From positions 1 to 64,000 of the forward strand of contig NZ_JASHIC010000036.1 in the NCBI RefSeq assembly GCF_030056705.1: a DNA stretch of 64,000 nucleotides, read 5' to 3'. Below the pieces are notes generated by a model. It searched no databases. It saw only the letters and a program-made list of their open reading frames with translations, and was not told where the DNA came from. Every line of letters begins with the position of its first letter. Within the stretch, counting starts at the first letter, position 1. Source of the stretch: Flectobacillus longus (GTDB lineage Bacteria; Bacteroidota; Bacteroidia; Cytophagales; Spirosomataceae). The position numbers were made by a program, and so were the translations under genes. Below are positions 43,339-51,387 of the stretch, piece after piece.

Positions 43339-46245
43339 TTATATTTTGGAAAGATACTGATAGAGTTTTCCTGAGGGTGAAGTTGGATTTTTCTGAAAAA
43401 CTCCTGCATTTCCTATCACCACAAAACTACTCTTAGCTCTCGAAACAGCCACATTTAGCATGTTTGGGCGATTTTTCCTATCAAAAAAGAATACTTCGGC
43501 ATCATCTTGGGCATACACCGGAGAAAACACAATAATTTCTCTCTCTGCTCCTTGTAAAGCATGAACCGTGCCTATTTTCATAAGATGCGTATCTATCCCT
43601 ATTTTTTTTAGTTTTTTATATAAAATTTTTCGTTGACCTCTAAATGGCGTTATAATTCCGACCAGTTCTTCGATTCGTTTGTATTGCTTTGCTTTTTCGG
43701 TATAGTGCCTTTCTATGGTACTTTTGTTGGTCAATAACCAGCGACAGATTTCGTCTGCTTCTTCCTCATTAAATCTTTCTTTATTCCTTACTGTCGAGCT
43801 ACTTGGTTGGTCGAGCAATACCATCGGAGGGAAAATTTGTTGGGATGAATCCGATAGCTTCATGGGCTTCAAAAGTCCTTTGTAAGCCAAATCATTGCAA
43901 TAGCTAATTATGGCAGGATGACAGCGACGATGCTCTAACAACATAATACCTTTTTGTTCACTAATAGGGTCAAAAACGTCTGTCGCTTCCAAAGCCATTT
44001 TCATAATGGAGCCATTAGATGCCGTAAAGCCTCTTTCTTGCAGCTTGCTCAAAAACGCATCTTGTTCATTTTCAATCAATTCGTTTTTCAGCAAATTTCC
44101 TAAGTCTATTTTAAAAATGGTATTCCAAACAGGCTCAATCTGCTGAATATCGCCTACAATTACTGCCTGCTTTGCCAAGCCAAAACTTGCTAATCCTACC
44201 TCTGGACTTACCTGACCTGCTTCGTCAACTATCAGAAAATCAACAAACTCTAACATCGGAGGGGTTTCCCATTTTTTAGTTCCGTCTTCATTCTCTCCTG
44301 CAAATTTGAGATAGGAAAAGAAACGAGGAGCCATAAAAAATGTACTCACAAAACAAGGTGTCAGCATGGCACGGGTGCGCCACATGAGTTTGCGACCAGC
44401 CAAACCCTTATTGGGCGACTCATTTTTGAGTTGATCTGTAATAGCTTCTAGCCAACGTCCCTCCCAATAATGGGTTGCCAGCAAAAAGGCTTTATATCTA
44501 ATTTGGGTATCTACTTCGTCAAAAAAATATTGGTTATGAGTATTAAACTGCCGTAGCTTCAGAAAATCCTTCTCCCAAACTTTCTCTTCATCTGTACAAG
44601 GGTTCGAGAAAATTCCGTACTGGCGCTTCCATTTTTCCCAAACAGCCCAAGCTTTCAAGACTTCTTGAATCAACTTCAATTTTGTTTCAAAAAAGCCTTT
44701 TAAACGACTTCTAGACGTATCTTTTAGCGGTTCTAAATTCAATACTGTTTGACGAACCATCGGTCGAGCAGTGGCCTGAATATGATACAGCTGGTCTTCG
44801 ATACTACTCTCAATGGCTAACCAATAATCCTGATTTTCCTCCAAATCAACCCAATGCTTTTGGTCTATCGAACGTTGGGTAAATTCTGCCATTTTTTCGC
44901 AAACTATTTTCCATAAAATCCGTCCTTTTTCCAATGATTTTTGGAGGTTTTTTATCTCAGTTTGCAACCAAAAATAAGCTTCTGAAATATCATCTGTTCG
45001 CTTGTGGGTATATCGCTCGACCATGTTTAAAAAATACCTTTCAGCCTTTTCGACATAAGCTTCTTCTTCCAGACGAGCAAATAGCCCAGAATCGTCCAAT
45101 TTCATATAATTGATATTGACGAGTTCTTTTTCGTTTTTATTTCTTGCTGGCAAATACGTGGCATACCCTTCCAAATCGGGTAGCCAACGCTCTTGTAAAT
45201 CTTGAATTCGCTCGGAGCGTACAGGTTTAAAACTTTCGATGATATTTAGCACCGCTTGGTTATTGGCAGAACACGCCAACAAGATTGCAGGGTCTTGACC
45301 TTGAATGGCGGTTTGCACCATTTGATTGGCTACAATGCTTTGGATTAGTGTTGTTTTACCTGTTCCTGGAGGGCCATTTACAGCAAATACCCTTGATTTT
45401 CGTTCTTGGCTGAGCGTTGCCAAAGCATTTCGTTGCGAAATACTTAAAGGAAAAGCACCGCCCATTTGTCCCAAATGTTGCAAATGGGTTTCCAACCACT
45501 GTGAAACTACCACGGGTGAGGTAAAGTTTTTTTGTTCCTTCAAGCCAATCATATCCTTCAGTAAGGCTGGCAATTGCTTGGCATTTTCGAGATGTTCGTA
45601 CAAGGATACAATGGCTGCGCCCGCCTGCATATCTTTTTCGGGTACGACAATGGTAGTTTCGTAAACCACACGATAATCATCTTCCGAAAACTCTTCCATG
45701 GCTTGTCCTCTCAACAACAAAAAACTTTCTTCGAGATATTCTACATAATTTTCCCAACGTAAAAAAGTATTTCTGTCTTTGGATAAAAGTTCTTCAAGCG
45801 AGTCTAATTGACAGAAAACAAAATCGGTATCTTCATTTCCCACAGGACTCATCCATTCGCGAGGAACAATAGGATAATATTCATCAACTATCGAAAAATG
45901 ACCTCCTCGATGAAGCAAAATCGGAAACCAAAATGGATATATAGGTTTTGGTGTAAAAAACAGATGCTCCTCTCGCTGGGGTTCGAGATAGCTGGGCGAA
46001 ACTAGTAGCTGTAGCACCTCGGGACGTTCCCATTTAGGGTCTTTGTCTGAACGAATGCCTTTTTCGTAGTTACGTTTTTTTTCTTGTTCCTGAAAAAATG
46101 TTTCGCATACTTGTTCATCAATCATTCCCAAGCGCCAAACATCGGCAGAAAAACGAAGCTTTTCGTTTACTTCTACATCAATATTGGCTTTCATGGCTTG
46201 CGCCAAACACGTTTTCCAGTATGCTAATAATTTTTTTTCAATCAT
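43339..46245 (-). CDS. Superfamily 1 helicase-like ATPase (DNA2/NAM7 type)
   Basis: A 968-residue protein from the ATG at 46245. The N-terminal ~280 residues are a family-specific domain. They are followed by the SF1 core: Walker A GPPGTGKTTLIQSIVANQ (about residues 285-302), a long helical insertion (~380-640), motif II VDEAGQVSPE (~673), GDIQQIEPVW, LLEHRRCHPAI, GIITPFRGQRKIL and VHALQGAEREIIVFSPVY with VAVSRAKSSFVVIGN at the end. It resembles UPF1/DNA2-like helicases often called AAA domain-containing proteins, some of which serve in DNA repair or phage defence. Stands alone; nuclease motifs were not seen. Confidence 0.88.
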   Translation of the reverse strand: MIEKKLLAYWKTCLAQAMKANIDVEVNEKLRFSADVWRLGMIDEQVCETFFQEQEKKRNYEKGIRSDKDPKWERPEVLQLLVSPSYLEPQREEHLFFTPKPIYPFWFPILLHRGGHFSIVDEYYPIVPREWMSPVGNEDTDFVFCQLDSLEELLSKDRNTFLRWENYVEYLEESFLLLRGQAMEEFSEDDYRVVYETTIVVPEKDMQAGAAIVSLYEHLENAKQLPALLKDMIGLKEQKNFTSPVVVSQWLETHLQHLGQMGGAFPLSISQRNALATLSQERKSRVFAVNGPPGTGKTTLIQSIVANQMVQTAIQGQDPAILLACSANNQAVLNIIESFKPVRSERIQDLQERWLPDLEGYATYLPARNKNEKELVNINYMKLDDSGLFARLEEEAYVEKAERYFLNMVERYTHKRTDDISEAYFWLQTEIKNLQKSLEKGRILWKIVCEKMAEFTQRSIDQKHWVDLEENQDYWLAIESSIEDQLYHIQATARPMVRQTVLNLEPLKDTSRSRLKGFFETKLKLIQEVLKAWAVWEKWKRQYGIFSNPCTDEEKVWEKDFLKLRQFNTHNQYFFDEVDTQIRYKAFLLATHYWEGRWLEAITDQLKNESPNKGLAGRKLMWRTRAMLTPCFVSTFFMAPRFFSYLKFAGENEDGTKKWETPPMLEFVDFLIVDEAGQVSPEVGLASFGLAKQAVIVGDIQQIEPVWNTIFKIDLGNLLKNELIENEQDAFLSKLQERGFTASNGSIMKMALEATDVFDPISEQKGIMLLEHRRCHPAIISYCNDLAYKGLLKPMKLSDSSQQIFPPMVLLDQPSSSTVRNKERFNEEEADEICRWLLTNKSTIERHYTEKAKQYKRIEELVGIITPFRGQRKILYKKLKKIGIDTHLMKIGTVHALQGAEREIIVFSPVYAQDDAEVFFFDRKNRPNMLNVAVSRAKSSFVVIGNAGVFQKNPTSPSGKLYQYLSKI

Positions 46246-46602
46246 GGTTGGTTGTAGTCCTCGGTAAGAAATAAGAAAACAAAGGTAAAGGCTTAGCGCC
46301 AAAGTGAAAAGTGAACACGCACAAAGTAATTAGCATCCATCTATTTTTAATTTTAGTTCAGAATTATGATTAACAATTGCAAAACATTAGTTATCAACCT
46401 ATTACATTCGTAAAAGTCGAATCTCAGACATTCAAAAAGATAACCTCCTCATTTACAATTATATACACCCAAAGCTAATCATTCAAAACTCCAAACTTAT
46501 TTGTCTTTCACAAAATATTTTATTCAAAAAATAGTTATATTAGCAATACGAATGTAATTTTGTTTAGATTCCATTTTGAATGATGTTAAATACTAAGTGA
46601 TT
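46246..46602. other. Gene-free divergent region
   Basis: Very AT-rich sequence between the divergent helicase and a small plus-strand gene. TAATTTTG at 46555-46562 resembles the Bacteroidota -7 promoter element (TAnnTTTG) and is the best promoter candidate for the plus-strand gene, but no matching -33 TTG is in the right place. No repeats seen. Confidence 0.35.
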
Positions 46603-46815
46603 ATGGCTCTTCTTAAAAATATCATGGCTTTTTTATTTGGTTCAGCAGAATCAGACTATCCAGTTTTGGGAAAAAACTCAAAATTGATTTTGTCCGATGC
46701 CAACATGGCTGAGCAATTATTAACGGCTATCGACCGTGAGAGAAATAGCGAAAATATCATTACTATTTCTGGAACAAAAGGCTCTTTCCGTGTTGAACGA
46801 GTTTCTGAAATTTAA
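46603..46815 (+). CDS. Conserved small hypothetical protein
   Basis: A 70-residue protein starting at the ATG at 46603. A short amphipathic or weakly hydrophobic N-terminus (ALLKNIMAFLFGSAE) precedes a soluble part (ILSDANMAEQLLTAIDRERNSENIITISGTKGSFRVERV). No family recognised. It is encoded 48 bases before a membrane protein gene and may share its transcript. Confidence 0.6.
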   Translation: MALLKNIMAFLFGSAESDYPVLGKNSKLILSDANMAEQLLTAIDRERNSENIITISGTKGSFRVERVSEI

Positions 46816-46863
46816 CCAATATCTCTTCTTTTACAGATTTTCCTGTAGACCTTAACTGCATTT

Positions 46864-47610
46864 ATGTCAGGAATCACCTACGGCGTTGCGCTGATTATTT
46901 TATTCTTTATTCTTCCTGGGGGACTTTTCCGAAAAGCTTATTCTCCGATTCATCTTTCTAATTATCATTTACGAGCCAGTAATTTTGCCGAAATCGCTAC
47001 AACTTTAGGATTTGGGATGGTTATTCAATGTCTTGGTATTTTGATGATTAACAAATATCATCCATCACTTTATATCGATTTTCGTTTGTTGGCTAAACTA
47101 CTATCTAGTCCCGACGAGGTAGTGCTTTCAAAAGTACAAAAGCATTTGATTCCAATTTTTAGTTACAATGCCTGTTTGTTACTTTTTAGTTACGTCATAG
47201 GCAGTTTGCTACAGCGACTAGTGCTATCGTTACGTCTAGATGAACGCTTTTTAGTACTAAAATTCGACAATGCTTTTCACTATGTTTTTTCAGGAAAAAT
47301 GTTCTTAAAGAAAGATACAGAAGAGATATTGACCTACATGAATGTTTGTGTCAAGATTGATAATGACTTTTTTGTGTATTCTGGTTTTTTATTGGATTAT
47401 CAGCTCAATAAAGACGGACATTGTGAATTGATAGAACTTGGAAAGGTAAAAAGAAAGGTAATCGATAAACATAACACAGAGTTTAGCCATATTCTCAAAA
47501 AGAACCAGCATCATGAATACAATCTGTTTTGTGACAAGTTGTTTATTCCATATAATCAAATTCTCAATTTTGGCATAACCTACTTCCGTGTTCAGCGTTT
47601 AAATGGATAA
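46864..47610 (+). CDS. Hypothetical membrane protein
   Basis: A 248-residue protein with membrane helices at about residues 5-21, 36-60 and 93-115, and a soluble C-terminal half (DERFLVLKFDNAFHYVFSGKMFLKKD onwards) that may be beta-rich. The N-terminal LPGGLFRKAY is reminiscent of DUF6338-type proteins, a weak resemblance only. Follows the 70-residue gene by 48 bases. Function unknown. Confidence 0.6.
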   Translation: MSGITYGVALIILFFILPGGLFRKAYSPIHLSNYHLRASNFAEIATTLGFGMVIQCLGILMINKYHPSLYIDFRLLAKLLSSPDEVVLSKVQKHLIPIFSYNACLLLFSYVIGSLLQRLVLSLRLDERFLVLKFDNAFHYVFSGKMFLKKDTEEILTYMNVCVKIDNDFFVYSGFLLDYQLNKDGHCELIELGKVKRKVIDKHNTEFSHILKKNQHHEYNLFCDKLFIPYNQILNFGITYFRVQRLNG

Positions 47611-47691
47611 ATAAATATTATCCTTCCCTTCTCGTTTTGTCTGTCTGTAGTAGATTTAGTATTTTTGCCGATTCATTAAAAATCAAAAACA

Positions 47692-47943
47692 ATGTTGTGG
47701 ATTGATATTCTAGTAGAAGCCTTAGGTTGGATTGGCTCGGTGTTGATTGTCGGTGCGTATGCACTCAATATTCAAGGGAAACTGCGTGCCGACCAGCCCT
47801 TATATATTTGGAGTAATATGATTGGTGGCGTATTTTTTATTGTAAATACGATTGCTCATAAAGCCTATCCTTCTGCTTTGGTCAATGTTGTTTGGGTAGC
47901 TATTGCGGTTTACTCTATTTTAAAAACTAAACAAACAAGGTGA
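47692..47943 (+). CDS. CBU_0592-like small membrane protein
   Basis: An 83-residue protein with three membrane helices (about residues 6-26, 36-56 and 60-76). The sequence EALGWIGSVLIVGAYALNIQGKL ... YIWSNMIGGVFFIVNTIAHKAYPSALVNVVWVAIA matches the CBU_0592 membrane-protein family. Role unknown. Independent gene followed by paired repeat family 2 elements. Confidence 0.8.
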   Translation: MLWIDILVEALGWIGSVLIVGAYALNIQGKLRADQPLYIWSNMIGGVFFIVNTIAHKAYPSALVNVVWVAIAVYSILKTKQTR

Positions 47944-47954
47944 TAGAAATCTCT

Positions 47955-48084
47955 AATTTAGTGATTTGAGATTGACTGAATGAGTGATTTTTTTAAACCT
48001 ACCTTTCACTCGTAGAGACGCAATGTTGAAATATAGTATCAAAAAAGGCGTTCGAAATGAATTTTTCGAACGCCTTTTTTGATA
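47955..48084 (+). repeat. Repeat family 2, copy at 48.0 kb (forward)
   Basis: TTTAGTGATTTGAGATTGA, TGAATGAGTGATT, CGTAGAGACGCAATG, then a perfect 21-base terminator stem pairing 48037-48057 with 48064-48084 (core GGCGTTCGAAA). It faces the reverse copy at 48144-48252, so the two form a large imperfect inverted repeat around the terminator. Confidence 0.78.
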
Positions 48085-48143
48085 AACAGTAAATAAATGC
48101 CTAGCATTTGAGTACTTTTCCCAAAAATTCGGGAAGACTCTTG

Positions 48144-48252
48144 TTTTGATACTACTATGCTATGTCTAACTCGGCTTTAGACGCAATCATTGCATTTCTA
48201 CAACTAGAATACAAATTTTAGAATAATCACTCAATCTCAAATCACTAAACTA
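48144..48252 (-). repeat. Repeat family 2, copy at 48.2 kb (reverse)
   Basis: Reading the minus strand gives TTTAGTGATTTGAGATTGAG, TGATTATTCTAAAATTTG, TATTCTAGTTGTAG, then GTCTAAAGCCGAGTTAGACA and CATAGTAGTATCAAA, aligning with the 30.5-kb and 36.1-kb copies but lacking the terminator hairpin. It ends 10 bases before the ccoG stop. Confidence 0.72.
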
Positions 48253-48261
48253 GGAAAGTCG

Positions 48262-49704
48262 CTACTCCATCGGACCAAGGAAGGAGGTTTTTACTTCATC
48301 TATTACTTGTCCGTTGCTTAAAATCTCGACTTTGAGTTTGATCGAAGGAGACTCCAACTCTTTTTTAGGAATAACGATAAAGAAAGAACCTTTTGTCAAA
48401 TCGCTTTTATTGAGCTGAAGAGGTTTGCCAATCAGTTTGATTTGAGCCGCAGGATAGTCTTTCACTCGCAATGAAACTGGCATAGAATTGATGGTCTTAT
48501 TCAAGATTTCAATATTATACAAGTTAGAAACATTCCCTTTTTCCTCTTGATACGTTAAGCCTGGTGTGCGCAAAAGCGTTGTTTCAACGTCGCTACGAGT
48601 AATTAACATATATGCCAAAATCCCCAATAAAGCTACTAATACACCCGTATAGGCTTTTATACGTAAATTAAACGATAATTTATTTCCCTGTTCGATACCA
48701 TCTAAAGAAGCATAACGAATCAAGCCTGTTGGTTGGTTGGTTTTTACCATTACCTCATCACAAGCATCGATACAAGCTGTACAGCCAATACATTCGAGCT
48801 GAGTACCATTACGAATATCGATACCCGTTGGACATACTTGCACACAAATACTACAATCTACACAATGTCCTTTGTTGGCATTAGGATTTGCCAACGCTTT
48901 TAGCTCTTCCAATGGATTGGGTTGTTCTTCAACCTTTTTCTTTTTGCCACGAGGTTCGCCACGAAGAAAATCATAGGCTACGATAATAGATTTTTTGTCT
49001 AGTAATACCCCTTGCAAGCGACCATAGGGACAAACTACAATACAAACCAATTCACGGAATTTGGCAAAAACGAAATAGAATACAAAGGTAAAAATGACAA
49101 TAGCGACTAACCCAGAAATATGATTCAGTGGATTATCGAGAATGATAGAAAACAGCTCTCTTTTACCGATAATATAGGCCAAAAATGTATTAGCAATTAG
49201 GAAGGAGATAATGAAGAAAATAATATGCTTGGAGGTTTTCTTCACAATCTTTTCGGTATCCCAAGGCTGTGCATCAAGACGTTGTTGAGCTCGATAATCA
49301 CCTTCAATGAAATTTTCGATTTTACGGAAAAGCATTTCCATAAAAATGGTTTGAGGACAAGCCCAACCGCACCATACACGACCAAAAATTACGGTAAAAA
49401 GTATAATAAAAACGATAAAAGTAAGCAAACCAAAAGCCACTAGATGGAAATCTTGAGGAAAAAAGGTTACTCCAAAAAATATAAACTTTCGTTCAATTAC
49501 ATTAAAGAGAAATAGTGGACCACCATTAACTTCTACAAATGGAATTCCGAAAAGAAATCCCAACAAAAGCCATGAAAAATAAGTACGAAGCTTGTACAAC
49601 TGGCCTACAACTATACGTGGATATATCCAAATACGTTTCCCTGTTTCGGTGACATTCGAAAGATGATCACGGAATTCGGTGGTATCAATTTTAGGAGGTT
49701 TCAT
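48262..49704 (-). CDS. ccoG: Cytochrome c oxidase accessory protein CcoG (FixG/RdxA)
   Basis: A 480-residue membrane iron-sulfur protein needed to assemble cbb3 oxidase, acting as a Cu(II) reductase in studied species. It has five or so membrane helices, a GRVWCGWACPQTIFMEM motif, two 4Fe-4S binding motifs (C284-SICVQVCPTG and the following ECIGCTACIDACDE) and a C-terminal Ig-like FixG_C domain (SNLYNIEILNKTINSMPVSLRV). It is part of the cbb3 cluster but separated from ccoP by 465 bases. A ccoH (FixH) gene, usually next to it, is not found in this window. Confidence 0.95.
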   Translation of the reverse strand: MKPPKIDTTEFRDHLSNVTETGKRIWIYPRIVVGQLYKLRTYFSWLLLGFLFGIPFVEVNGGPLFLFNVIERKFIFFGVTFFPQDFHLVAFGLLTFIVFIILFTVIFGRVWCGWACPQTIFMEMLFRKIENFIEGDYRAQQRLDAQPWDTEKIVKKTSKHIIFFIISFLIANTFLAYIIGKRELFSIILDNPLNHISGLVAIVIFTFVFYFVFAKFRELVCIVVCPYGRLQGVLLDKKSIIVAYDFLRGEPRGKKKKVEEQPNPLEELKALANPNANKGHCVDCSICVQVCPTGIDIRNGTQLECIGCTACIDACDEVMVKTNQPTGLIRYASLDGIEQGNKLSFNLRIKAYTGVLVALLGILAYMLITRSDVETTLLRTPGLTYQEEKGNVSNLYNIEILNKTINSMPVSLRVKDYPAAQIKLIGKPLQLNKSDLTKGSFFIVIPKKELESPSIKLKVEILSNGQVIDEVKTSFLGPME

Positions 49705-49810
49705 AATTTTAAGAGTTAAATTTCAGCACATAAGTGAATTAGAGTATGTTCAAACTTTATAAGTTGCTCAAAATAGGCACTTACAGTTTGGTATTTGGTT
49801 TTATGAAATC

Positions 49811-49930
49811 CTACTGTTTGAGCCGCAGGCGAGTTTAGGATTTCTTGACTTTCTTTTGCGGCCGCCGCGCGGTTACTTTTCTTGTGTCAAGACAAGAAAA
49901 GTAAGGAGTTGCGAACGGAAATTTCGTTTT
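49811..49930. repeat. GC-rich island with NotI site and 13-base hairpin
   Basis: In otherwise AT-rich DNA, 49855-49873 reads TTTGCGGCCGCCGCGCGGT, followed by TTACTTTTCTTGT (49873-49885) and its perfect complement ACAAGAAAAGTAA (49892-49904). The mixture of a GC patch and poly-pyrimidine hairpin looks like a small repetitive or mobile element rather than ordinary spacer. Confidence 0.5.
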
Positions 49931-50068
49931 TTCAATAAATACCAAATGATTTTATTAACATACTTTTAGAAATAGTAATTCAAACAAGCTATTCAACTAA
50001 GCTATCTTGTTTGTTTTTATATATTATCTAATGGCTATTTCATTTAATCAATCTTCTTTAAAAAACAA

Positions 50069-50118
50069 TTCGAACGCATCGAGGCTTATGCACTACCCAT
50101 AAGTCTCGAACGTCCGAA
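50069..50118 (-). terminator. Long hairpin downstream of ccoP
   Basis: The 22-base arm at 50069-50090 (starting TTCGAACG) pairs, with a few mismatches, with the 21-base arm at 50098-50118 (ending CGTCCGAA); the loop is 7 bases. It lies 51 bases after the ccoP stop in the direction of transcription and could separate ccoP from ccoG expression. Confidence 0.6.
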
Positions 50119-50168
50119 TCGTAAAAAAGTATTCTTGAAAGGCATTCATTTCTGTTAGCCTTCAAACA

Positions 50169-51035
50169 TTATTTCATGCTAACAGCAGCTTCTACTTTGT
50201 CTCCTTGTGGAGCTTTAGCATTTGCAGGCTTTGTTCCTTGAATCGACACAATGTAGCTCAACACTTGTTGCACTTGAATTGGGTTCAATGTTTTTTTCCA
50301 AGAAATCATCCCTTTTTCAGGCACACCCTCGTTGATAGTATGGAAAATAGCTTTTGGTGAACCACCATGCAACCAATATTCATCTGTTAAGTTCGGACCA
50401 ACAACCCCTTCACCATTTGCACCGTGACATGCTACACAGTTTTGAGTATAAATCTTTTTACCATCCTCAACACCTTTGGCATCTGTCAATACTTTCACGT
50501 TGTCTTCGTTTACCGAATTAGCAAACTTTTTCATGTACTCTTCGCGTGCTTTTTCGGCAATGGTTACTTCTTCGGTATATTCATTGTTCATGATTTTACC
50601 ATTTCCGATTACGTGGTAGCCTATCAAGTAGAAAATACCAACGATAATCGTGATGTAGAAAAGGTACATAAACCAAGGAGGAGTTGGGTTGTCAAGTTCA
50701 GCAATACCATCGTATTGGTGCTCCATAATTTGGTCTTTTTCAAACTGAATAGGCTTCAAGCTCCAGAATTTTTGCCAGAAAGTACGATTTTGCATCGCCT
50801 GTTCAAACTCAGAGCTTTCAGTTTTAGGTTTGAAAATATTTCTGATTTGTGAGTTCAAATTGAGCGTAACAACAATAATTACTGCACAAATCAAGGTCAT
50901 GATACCGAGCAAAGTGATAATGAATAACTCCTGCCCTGATTTAAGCCCTGGAAGAAAAGTATTTTGGGCTTCTTCGGCCGCAAACATCGAGAATGAGACC
51001 AGACTTAATATTGCTAAAATAGATAATCGCTTCAT
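50169..51035 (-). CDS. ccoP: Cbb3 oxidase subunit III (CcoP, single c-haem)
   Basis: A 288-residue protein starting at the ATG at 51035. The N-terminal signal or anchor is MKRLSILAILSLVSFSMFA, followed by a membrane helix near 30-55, a second at about 125-147 (PPWFMYLFYITIIVGIFYLIGYHVI), and one cytochrome c domain with C200-VAC203-H204 and GMISWKK carrying the likely Met ligand. Proteobacterial CcoP has two c-haems; this shorter, one-haem form is typical of Bacteroidota. Electron entry subunit of the oxidase in the periplasm. Confidence 0.93.
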   Translation of the reverse strand: MKRLSILAILSLVSFSMFAAEEAQNTFLPGLKSGQELFIITLLGIMTLICAVIIVVTLNLNSQIRNIFKPKTESSEFEQAMQNRTFWQKFWSLKPIQFEKDQIMEHQYDGIAELDNPTPPWFMYLFYITIIVGIFYLIGYHVIGNGKIMNNEYTEEVTIAEKAREEYMKKFANSVNEDNVKVLTDAKGVEDGKKIYTQNCVACHGANGEGVVGPNLTDEYWLHGGSPKAIFHTINEGVPEKGMISWKKTLNPIQVQQVLSYIVSIQGTKPANAKAPQGDKVEAAVSMK

Positions 51036-51061
51036 CGGATTGGTTATCAATTAGAAAGTTG

Positions 51062-51256
51062 TCAAATAGAAATCACATCTTGAAGCTCATTTTGGTTACT
51101 GTCTTCAAGTGGTAGGTTTTGCATTTTATTCAAGTAGCTTTTGTCCATAATGAACAAATAAATGCTTACAAGAACGAAGAAGGCCATAAATATGATAAAC
51201 GAGGTAATCATATATACATCAGCGCCGTCTACTTTATCGATAAATTGCTTAAACAT
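51062..51256 (-). CDS. ccoQ: CcoQ-like cbb3 oxidase small subunit
   Basis: A 64-residue protein with one membrane helix (residues ~15-38, YMITSFIIFMAFFVLVSIYLF) between short polar ends. Its position between ccoNO and ccoP, 27 bases before ccoP, identifies it as the CcoQ/FixQ equivalent; sequence alone would not. It probably stabilises the oxidase complex. Confidence 0.8.
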   Translation of the reverse strand: MFKQFIDKVDGADVYMITSFIIFMAFFVLVSIYLFIMDKSYLNKMQNLPLEDSNQNELQDVISI

Positions 51257-51291
51257 GGCTTTAGTTTTTTTTTACAGCTAAAGAGAATTTT

Positions 51292-51384
51292 GAGTGGTGA
51301 GTTGTGAATTACGAATTATAAAACGTAAAATATCAATAAATTAAAATTTTAAATTCATCACTCACAACTCAAAACTCATCACTC
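51292..51384. repeat. GTGATGAGTT-type inverted repeat in the cco operon
   Basis: GAGTGGTGAGTTGTGAATT (51292-51310) is complemented imperfectly by AATTCATCACTCACAACTC (51352-51370) and again by AACTCAAAACTCATCACTC (51366-51384). A similar GAATGATGAGTTGCGAAT tract occurs at 62828. It lies between ccoNO and ccoQ and could act in mRNA processing. Confidence 0.45.
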
Positions 51385-51387
51385 TAT

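Larger units (their letters stand above)
49705..50168. other. Gene-free gap within the cbb3 gene cluster
   Basis: Unusually long for this operon type. It contains a GC-rich element with a 13-base hairpin (49811-49930) and a second, longer hairpin (50069-50118). No protein-like frame is seen. It may hold a separate ccoG promoter. Confidence 0.5.

Noticed and set aside
49855-49873. GC-rich patch read as a coding sequence
   Set aside because: The translated frames are arginine/alanine-rich but short and interrupted, with no start site; the hairpin explains the structure better.
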